In this document: positions 37,972-45,618 of the stretch, piece by piece
How positions within the stretch are numbered: the stretch's first letter is position 1
Layout: each line of letters begins with the position of its first letter
Assembly (NCBI RefSeq): GCF_024170165.1
Contig: NZ_JALJXP010000008.1
Location: 62,001-126,000, forward strand
DNA from: Pseudomonas nitroreducens
Lineage (GTDB): Bacteria > Pseudomonadota > Gammaproteobacteria > Pseudomonadales > Pseudomonadaceae
DNA length: 64,000 nucleotides
Direction: 5' to 3'
The notes under the pieces: generated by a model
The model's database searches: none
Told to the model about the DNA's origin: nothing
Seen by the model: only the letters and a program-made list of their open reading frames with translations
Made by a program: the position numbers and the translations under genes

Positions 37972-38583
37972 ATGCAACTCTATGATCGCTACGTGCTGCC
38001 CCGACTGATCGACTTCGCCTGCGGCATGGGTGATGTGATGAAGCAGCGCTCGCTGCTGGTGCCCCGTGCTCGCGGTCGGGTGCTGGAGATCGGCATGGGC
38101 ACCGGCCTGAACCTGTCGTTCTACGACCCGGCGAAAGTGTCGACAATCGTCGGCGTCGACCCGGCGGCGCAGATGCAGAAGCTTGCCCGCAGCCGCGCCG
38201 GGGCCATTGGCATTCCGGTGGACATGGTGGCGCTGGAGCTGGGACAGATTCGTGCCGACGCCGGTAGCTTCGACAGCATCGTCTGCACCTTCACCCTGTG
38301 CAGCATCCCCGATGCGGTGGCGGCGCTGAAGGAAATGCGTCGGGTCCTCAAGCCCGGCGGCGAGTTCCTCTTCTGTGAGCACGGGCTGGCGCCGGATGCC
38401 GGCGTACGCGCCTGGCAGCACCGGCTGACGCCGGTGTGGAAGCCGCTGGCCGGCGGTTGCCATCTGGATCGCGACATGCCGGCGATCATCGAGTCCGGCG
38501 GTTTCCACCTGCGCGAACTGATCCAGGACTACCTGCCGGGCCCGCGACCGATGACCTACGTCTACCGCGGCATGGCCGACTGA
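37972..38583 (+). CDS. Class I SAM-dependent methyltransferase
   Basis: The 203-residue methyltransferase has SAM motif I as VLEIGMGTGLNLSFY (about 37-51), the acidic end of strand 2 in VGVDPAAQM, and EMRRVLKPGGEFLFCEHGLA as motif IV-post. It resembles UbiE-like/phosphatidylethanolamine-type methyltransferases of the Methyltransf_11 group; the substrate is unknown. It diverges from the prp operon, and its 3' end overlaps the next, oppositely oriented gene by 22 nt. Confidence 0.86.
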   Translation: MQLYDRYVLPRLIDFACGMGDVMKQRSLLVPRARGRVLEIGMGTGLNLSFYDPAKVSTIVGVDPAAQMQKLARSRAGAIGIPVDMVALELGQIRADAGSFDSIVCTFTLCSIPDAVAALKEMRRVLKPGGEFLFCEHGLAPDAGVRAWQHRLTPVWKPLAGGCHLDRDMPAIIESGGFHLRELIQDYLPGPRPMTYVYRGMAD

Positions 38584-38819
38584 CGCGCGGGCAGGCGGTC
38601 GAGCACCTCGATGCTGAGGATGTAGGCGCTGCGCACGTAGAGGTCTTCCGGGTGTTCGAGCAGTCCCATGTCCGACTGGCAGTCGTTCACGCGCACCACG
38701 AAGGGTGCCGCGCCGTCGCACAGCGCGTGGTAGTCGCCCGGACTGATCCAGCCCTGGAGCACGGAGGACTCGCGGTTGTGTGCGCGAACCACGACTTCGA
38801 CCTTGAGCTGATCGTCCAT
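38562..38819 (-). CDS. Small protein of unknown function, paralogue A
   Basis: The protein has about 85 residues, with no recognised domain or signal peptide. It shares a clear pattern with the neighbouring gene at 38928-39170: a DY.AL.DG.APF.VR..DCQS core, then a DL....IL....DR end. The start is uncertain: ATG at 38819 or GTG at 38825, both near an AGTGGAG site. Its 3' end overlaps the methyltransferase gene. The two paralogues lie in tandem and were probably created by duplication. Confidence 0.7.
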   Translation of the reverse strand: MDDQLKVEVVVRAHNRESSVLQGWISPGDYHALCDGAAPFVVRVNDCQSDMGLLEHPEDLYVRSAYILSIEVLDRLPARQSAMPR

Positions 38820-38927
38820 TGCCACATCACTCCACTGAGGGTGAGAAGAGGTGACAAACCTTAGCGTCCGGCCTGAATGGTCTCTGTCAGGTTGTTCTGA
38901 ATGGCCTGTGGGACTATCCCGGGCGCA

Positions 38928-39170
38928 TCAGGCGACCCGGTCGGTCGGGGTGACGTTGAGGATGTGCGTGCCGCTGAGGAACAGGTCCTGCACCGGGCCG
39001 GTGGGGCAGTGGCGGCTCTGGCAATCGCCCAGGCGCACCTCGAAGGGCGCGCGGCCGTCGCGCAGGGCGAGGTAATCCTCGCGGCTGATGCGGCCGTGGA
39101 GAATGCGTTGCGGGCGGTAGGGAGACCAGGTCTCCACATCGACCCAGAGACTGTCGGGAGCGAGGTTCAT
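38928..39170 (-). CDS. Small protein of unknown function, paralogue B
   Basis: The 80-residue protein MNLAPDSLWVDVETWSPYRP continues with ISREDYLALRDGRAPFEVRL and GDCQSRHCPTGPVQDLFLSG. It matches paralogue A in the DYxAL-DG-APF-VR-DCQS core. Paralogue B has an extra Cys in the SRHC position. There is no signal peptide or known motif. The gap to paralogue A (38820-38927) has no recognisable promoter elements. Confidence 0.72.
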   Translation of the reverse strand: MNLAPDSLWVDVETWSPYRPQRILHGRISREDYLALRDGRAPFEVRLGDCQSRHCPTGPVQDLFLSGTHILNVTPTDRVA

Positions 39171-39290
39171 GGCGGTGGTCCGGCCGTTGCGAAAGGGGCG
39201 AGTACTCTAGACAGCGGACCAGCGCCGAATTCATCAGAACCCTCCGATATATTTGTAGGAAATTATTTTGCACTGACCGACGGCACGCTC

Positions 39291-40184
39291 TTACGGCAAT
39301 GCCCGGTAGGCCGCCGCCCAGTCCTGGGCGAAGTCTTCGAAGCGCGTCGCCGTGGTGTTGGCCGCCGAGCGTGCCTCCAGCGCGCGAACCCGCCCGCTGC
39401 TGATCGCCTCGCCCAGCTCGGCGTAGCACCCGGCAACGCTGGTGGAACAACCGGCTTCCTGTAGCGCGGCGGCCAGTTCCGGCGGCGATACCGGCACGTA
39501 AGGCAGGTCCGGCCGGCCGATGGCTGCTCCCAGCAGGCGGGTGGCCTGGGCATAGCTGATATCGCGCTGGCCGAGCACTTCGCGGGTCACGCGACCTTGC
39601 CAGTCGCGGGCCAGCAGGGCGCGGCTGGCGGCGTCGGCGACGTCCCGGGCGGCGACCATCGGCACCGGCACGTCCGGCGCCACTGCATCGCTGTAGCAGT
39701 CGTAGGCGCGGACGATTTCCAGCGCGCCATACAGGTTCTCGAACAGCGCGCCGGAGCGCAGCATCAGCACATCCACCTCCGGCGGCAGCTGGCGCAGGCG
39801 CTGTTCCTGATCGTGCATGCTGATGATCGGCCCGGTGCCGGAGGGCACCCCGGCGCCCACGCTGCTCAGGAACACCACTCTGCGCACGCCGCTGGTGCGG
39901 ATCGCGGCAAGGATCGCCTCGCCCTGGGCGGCCTGCTGCTGGCGGTAGTCCTCGGTGTCCGGGCCGTAGGCGAGCAGGGTGTAGACCGCTTCCGAACCTC
40001 GGAAGGCCTCGCTGAGGAAGGCGGCGTCGTGCGGCTCACCCACGGCGATCTGCGCGCCGGCGGCGGTCAGCGGCGCCAGGCGTTCGGCGTTGCGGCCCAG
40101 GGCGCGGACGGGCACGCCCGCCTCCAGCAGGGTCTGGCAGATTCTCGAACCGGTACGGCCGGTGGCTCCCATTACGGTGATCAT
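39291..40184 (-). CDS. NmrA-like NAD(P)-binding reductase
   Basis: The 297-residue protein starts MITVMGATGRTGSRICQTLL, a GxxGxxG NADP loop, and follows the NmrA/atypical SDR pattern (AAIRTSGVRRVVFLSSVGAG, DVLMLRSGALFENLYGALEI, VARDVADAASRALL). It may be an NAD(P)H-quinone or azo reductase or a redox sensor. It is transcribed divergently from an AraC regulator, which probably controls it. Confidence 0.86.
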   Translation of the reverse strand: MITVMGATGRTGSRICQTLLEAGVPVRALGRNAERLAPLTAAGAQIAVGEPHDAAFLSEAFRGSEAVYTLLAYGPDTEDYRQQQAAQGEAILAAIRTSGVRRVVFLSSVGAGVPSGTGPIISMHDQEQRLRQLPPEVDVLMLRSGALFENLYGALEIVRAYDCYSDAVAPDVPVPMVAARDVADAASRALLARDWQGRVTREVLGQRDISYAQATRLLGAAIGRPDLPYVPVSPPELAAALQEAGCSTSVAGCYAELGEAISSGRVRALEARSAANTTATRFEDFAQDWAAAYRALP

Positions 40185-40304
40185 GGCGGTGTCCTCGCTG
40201 CTGGCCGTCCCGCGGCGCCCGCCGTGGGTTCGTTGGCCTGGGTTCAGTCTGCTGCTGAATTTCTGGACGGTTAATGTCTGGAAATCGCAACTTCATGCTC
40301 ATTC

Positions 40305-40321
40305 GTCCAGAAGTGCTGGAC
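40305..40321. promoter_or_regulatory. Candidate AraC operator in the NmrA/AraC divergent region
   Basis: GTCCAGAAGTGCTGGAC has perfect 6-bp arms (GTCCAG/CTGGAC) with a 5-bp spacer. Additional CTGGAC-like words occur at 40263-40268 and 40277. The site lies between the two divergent starts, nearer the AraC gene. Confidence 0.5.
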
Positions 40322-40352
40322 GCCGCCGGAGTGCCGGCCCAGTCTCAAGGCC

Positions 40353-41318
40353 ATGAATGCTCCTACTGCGATTCCGGACCTGACCGATGCCTGGGCATCC
40401 ACCGATCCCCTGGGAGAGGCGCTGCATTTCCTGCGCATGAGCGGCACCTTCTATTGCCGCTCGGAGTTCAGCGCGCCCTGGGGGCTGGACCTGCCGGCGA
40501 TGCCGCAGTGCCTGATGTTCCACGTGCTGACCGTCGGCGAGTGCTGGCTGGAAGCCGAGGGCGACGAGCCGCGTCGGCTGGTGCCGGGCGATCTGGTGCT
40601 GGTACCCCACGGCGAAGGCCATCGCCTGGTGAGTGCACCGGGCCAGACGGCGGCGGGGTTGTTCGACCTGCCGCGCGCCTACGCCAGCGACCGCTACGAA
40701 GTGCTGCGCCAGGGTGGTGGCGGGGAGCCGACGGCGATGATCTGCGGTGCCGTGCGCTTCGACCATCCCGCCGCGCTGCAACTGGTGCGCCTGCTGCCGC
40801 GCGTGCTGGAGGCGCAGGTGCGCGATCCCGGCCAGCGCGACTGGCTGATGAGCACCCTGCAACTGATGGAGAACGAGGCGCGGGCCATGCGTCCCGGTGG
40901 CGAAACGGTGATCACCCGGCTGGCCGACATCCTGGTGATCCAGGCCATCCGCGCCTGGATCGAGCAGGACCCCACGGCCCAGACCGGCTGGCTCGGCGCG
41001 TTGCAGGATCGCCAGCTGGGCCGCGCGTTGAGCCTGATCCATCGTGACCCGGCGCGGGACTGGAACCTCGCGTCGCTGGCCGGCGTAGCGGCCATGTCGC
41101 GCTCCGCCTTTGCCGCCCGTTTCGCCGAAAAGGTCGGCATGCCGGCCATGCATTACGTCACTCGCTGGCGCATGCATGTGGCGCTGAGCTGGCTGCAGGA
41201 GCGGGAGATCGCCGTGGCCGAACTGGCCGAGCGACTCGGCTACCAGTCCGAGGCGGCGTTCAGCCGGGCGTTCAAGCGCTTTATCGGCGTCTCACCGGGC
41301 AGCGTGCGGCGCAGCTAG
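40353..41318 (+). CDS. AraC-family regulator with cupin sensor domain
   Basis: The 321-residue protein has an N-terminal cupin (about 15-190; HVLTVGECWLEAEGDEPRRL, LVPGDLVLVPHGEGHRL) and a C-terminal AraC double helix-turn-helix (about 225-318). The latter has WNLASLAGVAAMSRSAFAAR and IAVAELAERLGYQSEAAFSR. The cupin_6 group usually controls an adjacent divergent oxidoreductase, here the NmrA-like gene. The inducer is unknown. Confidence 0.88.
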   Translation: MNAPTAIPDLTDAWASTDPLGEALHFLRMSGTFYCRSEFSAPWGLDLPAMPQCLMFHVLTVGECWLEAEGDEPRRLVPGDLVLVPHGEGHRLVSAPGQTAAGLFDLPRAYASDRYEVLRQGGGGEPTAMICGAVRFDHPAALQLVRLLPRVLEAQVRDPGQRDWLMSTLQLMENEARAMRPGGETVITRLADILVIQAIRAWIEQDPTAQTGWLGALQDRQLGRALSLIHRDPARDWNLASLAGVAAMSRSAFAARFAEKVGMPAMHYVTRWRMHVALSWLQEREIAVAELAERLGYQSEAAFSRAFKRFIGVSPGSVRRS

Positions 41319-41332
41319 GTTGTGCCGTCGAC

Positions 41333-41357
41333 TGTAGGAGCGGGCCATGCCCGCGAT
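41333..41357. repeat. REP-like unit
   Basis: TGTAGGAGCGGGCCATGCCC followed by GCGAT is a single REP variant 15 bp after the AraC stop codon. It opens a 435-bp gap (41319-41753) made almost only of repeats, with no gene recognised. Confidence 0.75.
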
Positions 41358-41476
41358 CCGTCGGCAGGGCCGACGCTTCTTTTGCTCTGGTGTTGCAGGT
41401 CTGCTGCGTTGGCTTGGGTGTTTCTGCGCCGCTTCGGCGTGCGCGCGGACCTCGTGTTTCGCCCCCCTCGGGCGAG

Positions 41477-41502
41477 TTACTTTTCCAAACGCCGAAAAGT
41501 AA
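41477..41502. repeat. TTACTTTTC...GAAAAGTAA hairpin of a dispersed proteobacterial element
   Basis: TTACTTTTC (41477-41485) pairs with GAAAAGTAA (41494-41502) around the loop CAAACGCC. The surrounding words (GCGAGTTACTTTT, AAGTAACCAAAAGGCTTGCC, CGCTGAACGGGG) are a dispersed intergenic element seen in many Pseudomonas genomes. Short open frames across it are not genes. Confidence 0.6.
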
Positions 41503-41603
41503 CCAAAAGGCTTGCCCCGGACATCCGGTTTTTCGCTTGGGGCGAAAAATACCCTCGCTGAACGGGGCAGTCGGAGTGTGCGGTCATTTCTCTGGAAATA
41601 TTT

Positions 41604-41635
<32 letters not shown>

Positions 41636-41639
41636 ACTG

Positions 41640-41730
41640 TGTAGGAGCGGACCTTGTCCGCGAAATCCATCAGGGTGGCATTCACTGCGAGGCTTCGGCG
41701 CATAACCTGTTCCAGGTTATGCGCCCTACG
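41640..41730. repeat. REP unit followed by a GCGCATAACC palindrome
   Basis: TGTAGGAGCGGACCTTGTCC then GCGAAA (41640-41665) is a REP variant. GCGCATAACCTG and CAGGTTATGCGC with loop TTC, followed by CCTACG (41698-41730), form a perfect 12-bp-stem hairpin of the GTAGGGCG family. The pair lies at the 3' side of the hypothetical gene at 41754. Confidence 0.8.
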
Positions 41731-41753
41731 CTTGTGCCGGCGGCAGGAAGAGA

Positions 41754-42203
41754 TCAGAGCTCGATATCGTCGCGGATCAGCACGCAGGTGCAGCCGTCTT
41801 CGTCTTCGCGCCAGTCGTGGAGGAAGTACATCTGGATCTTGCCGCCGTCCATCACTGCCAGGTAGTCGCCCACTTCCGGGACGAAGAAGGCGGAGGTGCC
41901 GGGCTGGGCTTCGCACTCGATGCGAACGCTGAAGAACAGCGCCGGGTCGGCGTCGTCGAAGAAGTCTTCGCGCTCGGCTGCGTCCCATTCGGTGGGGGGG
42001 TCGAAGGGGCCGAGGAAGAGCACCTTGGCATCACCCATGTCCTGTTCTTCGGCATCCGGGTCGTTGTCGTCCGGGCGGTAGACGGTGGCGTCCAGCGCGC
42101 TGCTGTCGGCGAGGATGGCCTGGCGTGCGGCCATGCGCTGTTGCGGATCGACGCCGGCGTCGGCGCAGAGCTGGTTCCAGAGGGTTTCGGCTTGGGTGGA
42201 CAT
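41754..42203 (-). CDS. Acidic hypothetical protein
   Basis: The 149-residue protein is rich in Asp and Glu (PDDNDPDAEEQDMGDAKVLF, AAEREDFFDDADPALFFSVR) and has no signal peptide or transmembrane segment. No known domain was recognised. The ATG at 42203 follows a GGGAG site 6 bp upstream. It looks like a cytoplasmic single gene; neighbours do not indicate a role. Confidence 0.75.
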   Translation of the reverse strand: MSTQAETLWNQLCADAGVDPQQRMAARQAILADSSALDATVYRPDDNDPDAEEQDMGDAKVLFLGPFDPPTEWDAAEREDFFDDADPALFFSVRIECEAQPGTSAFFVPEVGDYLAVMDGGKIQMYFLHDWREDEDGCTCVLIRDDIEL

Positions 42204-42314
42204 GTTGGCTCCCGCTCGTGCGGCCGGTTCAAAGGCCGATAGTGTCCGGGACGGGGCGGCACAGATCAATGGGAACTGCTCCTACAGGTCAGGCACTTGC
42301 GAAGCAGGTGCCGT

Positions 42315-43649
42315 TCATTCGCTTTTCAGGCCGTACTTCTTCACCTTGTCGAACAGCGTGGTCTTGGCCATGCCCAGGGCGTGCGCGGCCTGGCTGAGGT
42401 TGCCGGCGTGGCGTTCGAGGGCGGTGGACAGCAGGCTCCTCTCGAAGGCTTCCACGGCCTCGGCGAAGCGCGGTTCGCCGGCGTCCGGGCCGAGGTTGCC
42501 GCCGGCCAGCACCGGCAGGCCGAGGGCGAAGCGTTCGGCGACGTTGCGCAGTTCGCGTACGTTGCCCGGCCAGTCGTGGGCCATCAGGGTGGCGGCGGTG
42601 GCGTTGTCGATGGCCGGCGCCGGCCGGTCGAAGCGCAGCGAGGACTGCTGCAGGAAGTGCTCGAAGAGCATCAGGATGTCTTCGCGACGCTCACGCAGCG
42701 GTGGCAGGTTCAGGGTGATGACGTTGAGGCGGTAGTAGAGGTCGCTGCGGAAGCTGCCTTCGCGACCCATGGCGGCGAGGTCGGACTTGGTCGCGGCAAT
42801 CACCCGGCAGTCGACGCGGATCAGTTCGTTGGAGCCCAGGCGTTCCAGCTGCTGTTCCTGCAGCACGCGCAGCAGCTTGATCTGCAGGTTCAGCGGCATG
42901 CTCTCGATCTCGTCGAGGAACAGGCTGCCGCCGTCGGCGTGTTCGATCTTGCCGATCCGCCGTTTGCCGGCGCCGGTGAAGGCGTGGGCCTCGTGGCCGA
43001 AGATTTCGCTGTCGATCAGGCTTTCCGGCAGGCCGCCGCAGTTGAGCGCGACGAAGGGCTTGGGCTGGCGCCGGCTGGAGTCGTGCAGGCAGCGCGCGAC
43101 CAGTTCCTTGCCGGTGCCGGTCTCACCTTCGATGAGCACGTTGGCGGAGGTGTCGGCGACGTTGGCGATCAGTTCACGCAGCGCCTGCATGGCCGGCGAA
43201 CGGCCGATCAGCCGGCTTTCCAGTGCCTGTTTGCCGGCGAGCTGGCGGCGCAGCTGGCTGACTTCACGGGTCAGCGCGCGCTGGGCGAGGGCGCGGCGCG
43301 CGGTGTCGACCAGCTTCTCGGGGGAGAAGGGTTTTTCCATGAAGTCGTAGGCGCCGTCGCGCATGGCCTTGACCGCCATGGCGATGTCGCCGTGACCGGT
43401 GATCAGTACCACCGGCAGGCTGGGGTCGCGTTCCTTGAGCTTTTCCAGCAGTTGCAGGCCATCCATGCCGGGCATGCGGATGTCGCTGACGACGATGCCG
43501 GGGAAGTCGGCGCCGACCTTTTTCAACGCTTCCTCGGCGCTGCCCACGCTGTCGGTCTCGATGTCTTCCAGGGCCAGCGCCTGCTGGCAGCCGAGGCGCA
43601 CGTGGGGGTCGTCCTCGACGATCAGGACGCGCAGGGATGGGTCGCTCAT
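42315..43649 (-). CDS. aauR: Sigma54-dependent response regulator of acidic amino-acid uptake
   Basis: The 444-residue NtrC/DctD-type regulator has a receiver domain with Asp56 (VVSDIRMPGMDG), an AAA+ domain with Walker A GETGTGKE (about 175-182) and Walker B GGSLFLDEIES, and a Fis-type C-terminus (NLSQAAHALGMAKTTLFDKV). The sigma54 loop reads HAFTGA (222-227) rather than GAFTGA. It overlaps the kinase gene (ATGA). With ggt and the aat transporter next to it, it matches P. aeruginosa AauR (PA1335), which turns on glutamate/aspartate use. Confidence 0.92.
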   Translation of the reverse strand: MSDPSLRVLIVEDDPHVRLGCQQALALEDIETDSVGSAEEALKKVGADFPGIVVSDIRMPGMDGLQLLEKLKERDPSLPVVLITGHGDIAMAVKAMRDGAYDFMEKPFSPEKLVDTARRALAQRALTREVSQLRRQLAGKQALESRLIGRSPAMQALRELIANVADTSANVLIEGETGTGKELVARCLHDSSRRQPKPFVALNCGGLPESLIDSEIFGHEAHAFTGAGKRRIGKIEHADGGSLFLDEIESMPLNLQIKLLRVLQEQQLERLGSNELIRVDCRVIAATKSDLAAMGREGSFRSDLYYRLNVITLNLPPLRERREDILMLFEHFLQQSSLRFDRPAPAIDNATAATLMAHDWPGNVRELRNVAERFALGLPVLAGGNLGPDAGEPRFAEAVEAFERSLLSTALERHAGNLSQAAHALGMAKTTLFDKVKKYGLKSE

Positions 43650-45496
43650 GCGGGTGTCTCCATGGCCGGTAGCAGCGGCAGGTGCAGCTCGAAGGCGGTG
43701 CCGCCGGCCTCCGGGTAGGTCACGCCGAGGCTGCCGCCGGCGGCGGTGGCGAGGCTGGCCGAAAGGGTCAGGCCCAGGCCCAGGCCGAGTTCGCCGGGCT
43801 TGGTGGTGAAGAAGGGTTCGAACAGGTGCTGGCGCTGATCCTGCGGGATGCCGGGGCCGTTGTCGCGGACCACCAGGCGGTAGTGGCCGTCGCCTTCGCT
43901 GCGGCCTTCCAGCCAGAGCTGGCGGTCGTCCTGCGGGCGCATGGCGTCGAGGGCGTTGGCGATCAGGTTGACCAGGATCTGTTCCAGGCGCGTCTGGTCG
44001 ATGGCCAGACACGCGTCGGGGTAGTCACGGTGCAGGGTCACCGGCACTTCGGACAGGCGCCCCTGCAGCACCATCACGGCGGCGTCCACCGCCTTGCTCA
44101 GGGTCGCCTGGCCGTGATCGTCGGCGCGCCGGGCGAAGGCGCGCAGGCTGGCGGTGATACGGCCCATGCGGTCGACCATTTCGGCGATGGCTTCGAGGTT
44201 GCTGCTGGCGACGTCCAGCTTGCCACGCTCGAGGAAGCGCACGCTGTTGCTCGACAGGGTGCGCAGCGCCGCCAGCGGCTGGTTGAGTTCGTGGGCGATG
44301 CTGGTGGACATCTGCCCGATCACCGCCAGCTTGCCGGCCTGGACCAGGCGGTCCTGGGCCTTGCGCAGGGTGTCCTCGGCCTGCCGGCGTTCGCGGATCT
44401 GTTCGCGCAGGTGCTGGTTGCTGGCGCGCAGGTCGGCGGTGCGCTCGGCAATGCGCCGCTCCAGGGCGTTGTTGGCCTGCTCCAGCGCCTCACGGGCGGC
44501 GAGGCGGGTGGCGATGACCTTGCGCCGTTCGTTCCAGGCGATCAGCAGGAAGGCGAACAGGGCGAAGCCGACGGCGGCCAGCACGCCGTGCATCAGTGCT
44601 TCGCGGCGCAGGTCGGCGAGCGGGGTGAGCAGGGTGAAGTTCCACGGCGTGTCGCTGAGCTGGCGCGTCTGCATCAGGTAGCTGAGCGGCTTGTGGCTGT
44701 CGGCGTGTTCGCCCGGCGGGAAGCTGATTTCCTCGACCCCTTCACCGAGGGGGTTGCGCGACAGCGGTTGCCATTCGTTGAGCGCCCACCAGTAGTACTG
44801 CAGGCTGCGGGCGAGGCGTTCCTTGTCCTGGTCGCTGAGCGGACGCACGGCCTTCAGGCGCAGGGCCGGGTCGCTGGAGAGGATGATGATGCCGTTCTCG
44901 TCGCTGACGAAGGCCTGCAGACGCGCCTTCTCCCAGCGTTCTTCGAGGGATTCCATGCGCACCTTGACCACCGCGACGCCGACAATCCTGCCGCCATGCA
45001 CGAGGCCGTGGGCGAGGTAGTAACCGGGCTCGCCGGTGGTGCTGCCGATACCGTAGAAGCGGCCGGGGCGGCCGTTCACCGCTTCCTGGAAATAGGCGCG
45101 GAAGGACAGGTCTTCACCCAGGTAGCTGTCGGCGTCCTGCCAGTTGCTGGTGGCCAGCACGCGGCCTGAGGTGTCCAGCAGGTAAACGGCGCGGCTGCCG
45201 GCGCGGCGGTTGAGGCCTTCCAGGTAGTGGTTGACGCGGTCGCGGTGCAGCGGCGTCGGGTCCACCAGCAGGCGGCTGACGCTGCTTTCGAGTTCCAGCA
45301 GGCTGGGCAGGTAGGTGTAGCGGCTGATCTCGCTTTCCACGCCACGGGCGTGCAGTTCCAGCTGGCGTTCGCCGCTCTCGATCAGGCTGCGGGTGCCGGC
45401 GCCTTCGCTGATCAGGTAGCCGCCGTAGCCGAAGCCCAGGGTGAGCAGGAGCAGCAGGAGGGGCAACAGGTAGTTGCGCACGAGGCGTGGCTTCAC
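43646..45496 (-). CDS. aauS: DctB-type sensor histidine kinase for acidic amino acids
   Basis: The 616-residue kinase begins with a transmembrane segment (RNYLLPLLLLLLTLGFGYGG), a ~260-residue periplasmic double-PAS region and a second membrane span (ALMHGVLAAVGFALFAFLLI). A coiled-coil linker, the HisKA box (AVIGQMSTSIAHELNQPLAA) and the ATPase (NLIANALDAM, DNGPGIPQDQ, GLGLGLTLS) follow. It should phosphorylate AauR in response to external glutamate or aspartate. The GTG at 45496 is taken as the start since the membrane segment follows directly; a GTG at 45601 would add 35 residues. Confidence 0.9.
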   Translation of the reverse strand: MKPRLVRNYLLPLLLLLLTLGFGYGGYLISEGAGTRSLIESGERQLELHARGVESEISRYTYLPSLLELESSVSRLLVDPTPLHRDRVNHYLEGLNRRAGSRAVYLLDTSGRVLATSNWQDADSYLGEDLSFRAYFQEAVNGRPGRFYGIGSTTGEPGYYLAHGLVHGGRIVGVAVVKVRMESLEERWEKARLQAFVSDENGIIILSSDPALRLKAVRPLSDQDKERLARSLQYYWWALNEWQPLSRNPLGEGVEEISFPPGEHADSHKPLSYLMQTRQLSDTPWNFTLLTPLADLRREALMHGVLAAVGFALFAFLLIAWNERRKVIATRLAAREALEQANNALERRIAERTADLRASNQHLREQIRERRQAEDTLRKAQDRLVQAGKLAVIGQMSTSIAHELNQPLAALRTLSSNSVRFLERGKLDVASSNLEAIAEMVDRMGRITASLRAFARRADDHGQATLSKAVDAAVMVLQGRLSEVPVTLHRDYPDACLAIDQTRLEQILVNLIANALDAMRPQDDRQLWLEGRSEGDGHYRLVVRDNGPGIPQDQRQHLFEPFFTTKPGELGLGLGLTLSASLATAAGGSLGVTYPEAGGTAFELHLPLLPAMETPA

Positions 45497-45618
45497 GGTG
45501 AGCGGCGACGGCAATGGGCTGGAAGCGCATTGCAGCACAGTCGCCGGGGCCGAACCAGCCCAACGCCGGGGGGCGGCGATGGACTGGCTCGGATACCACA
45601 CGGTGCGTCTGCCAGGGG

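Noticed and set aside
38138-38150. Third TGTCGACAATCGT word, identical to part of the prp operator
   Set aside because: It lies inside the methyltransferase coding region, where it encodes part of VSTIVGVDP, a conserved SAM-domain segment. It may be bound, but the coding constraint explains it.
41322-41561. Small plus-strand frame with basic C-terminus
   Set aside because: It runs across a REP unit and the TTACTTTTC dispersed element; such frames recur wherever the element occurs and are not genes.
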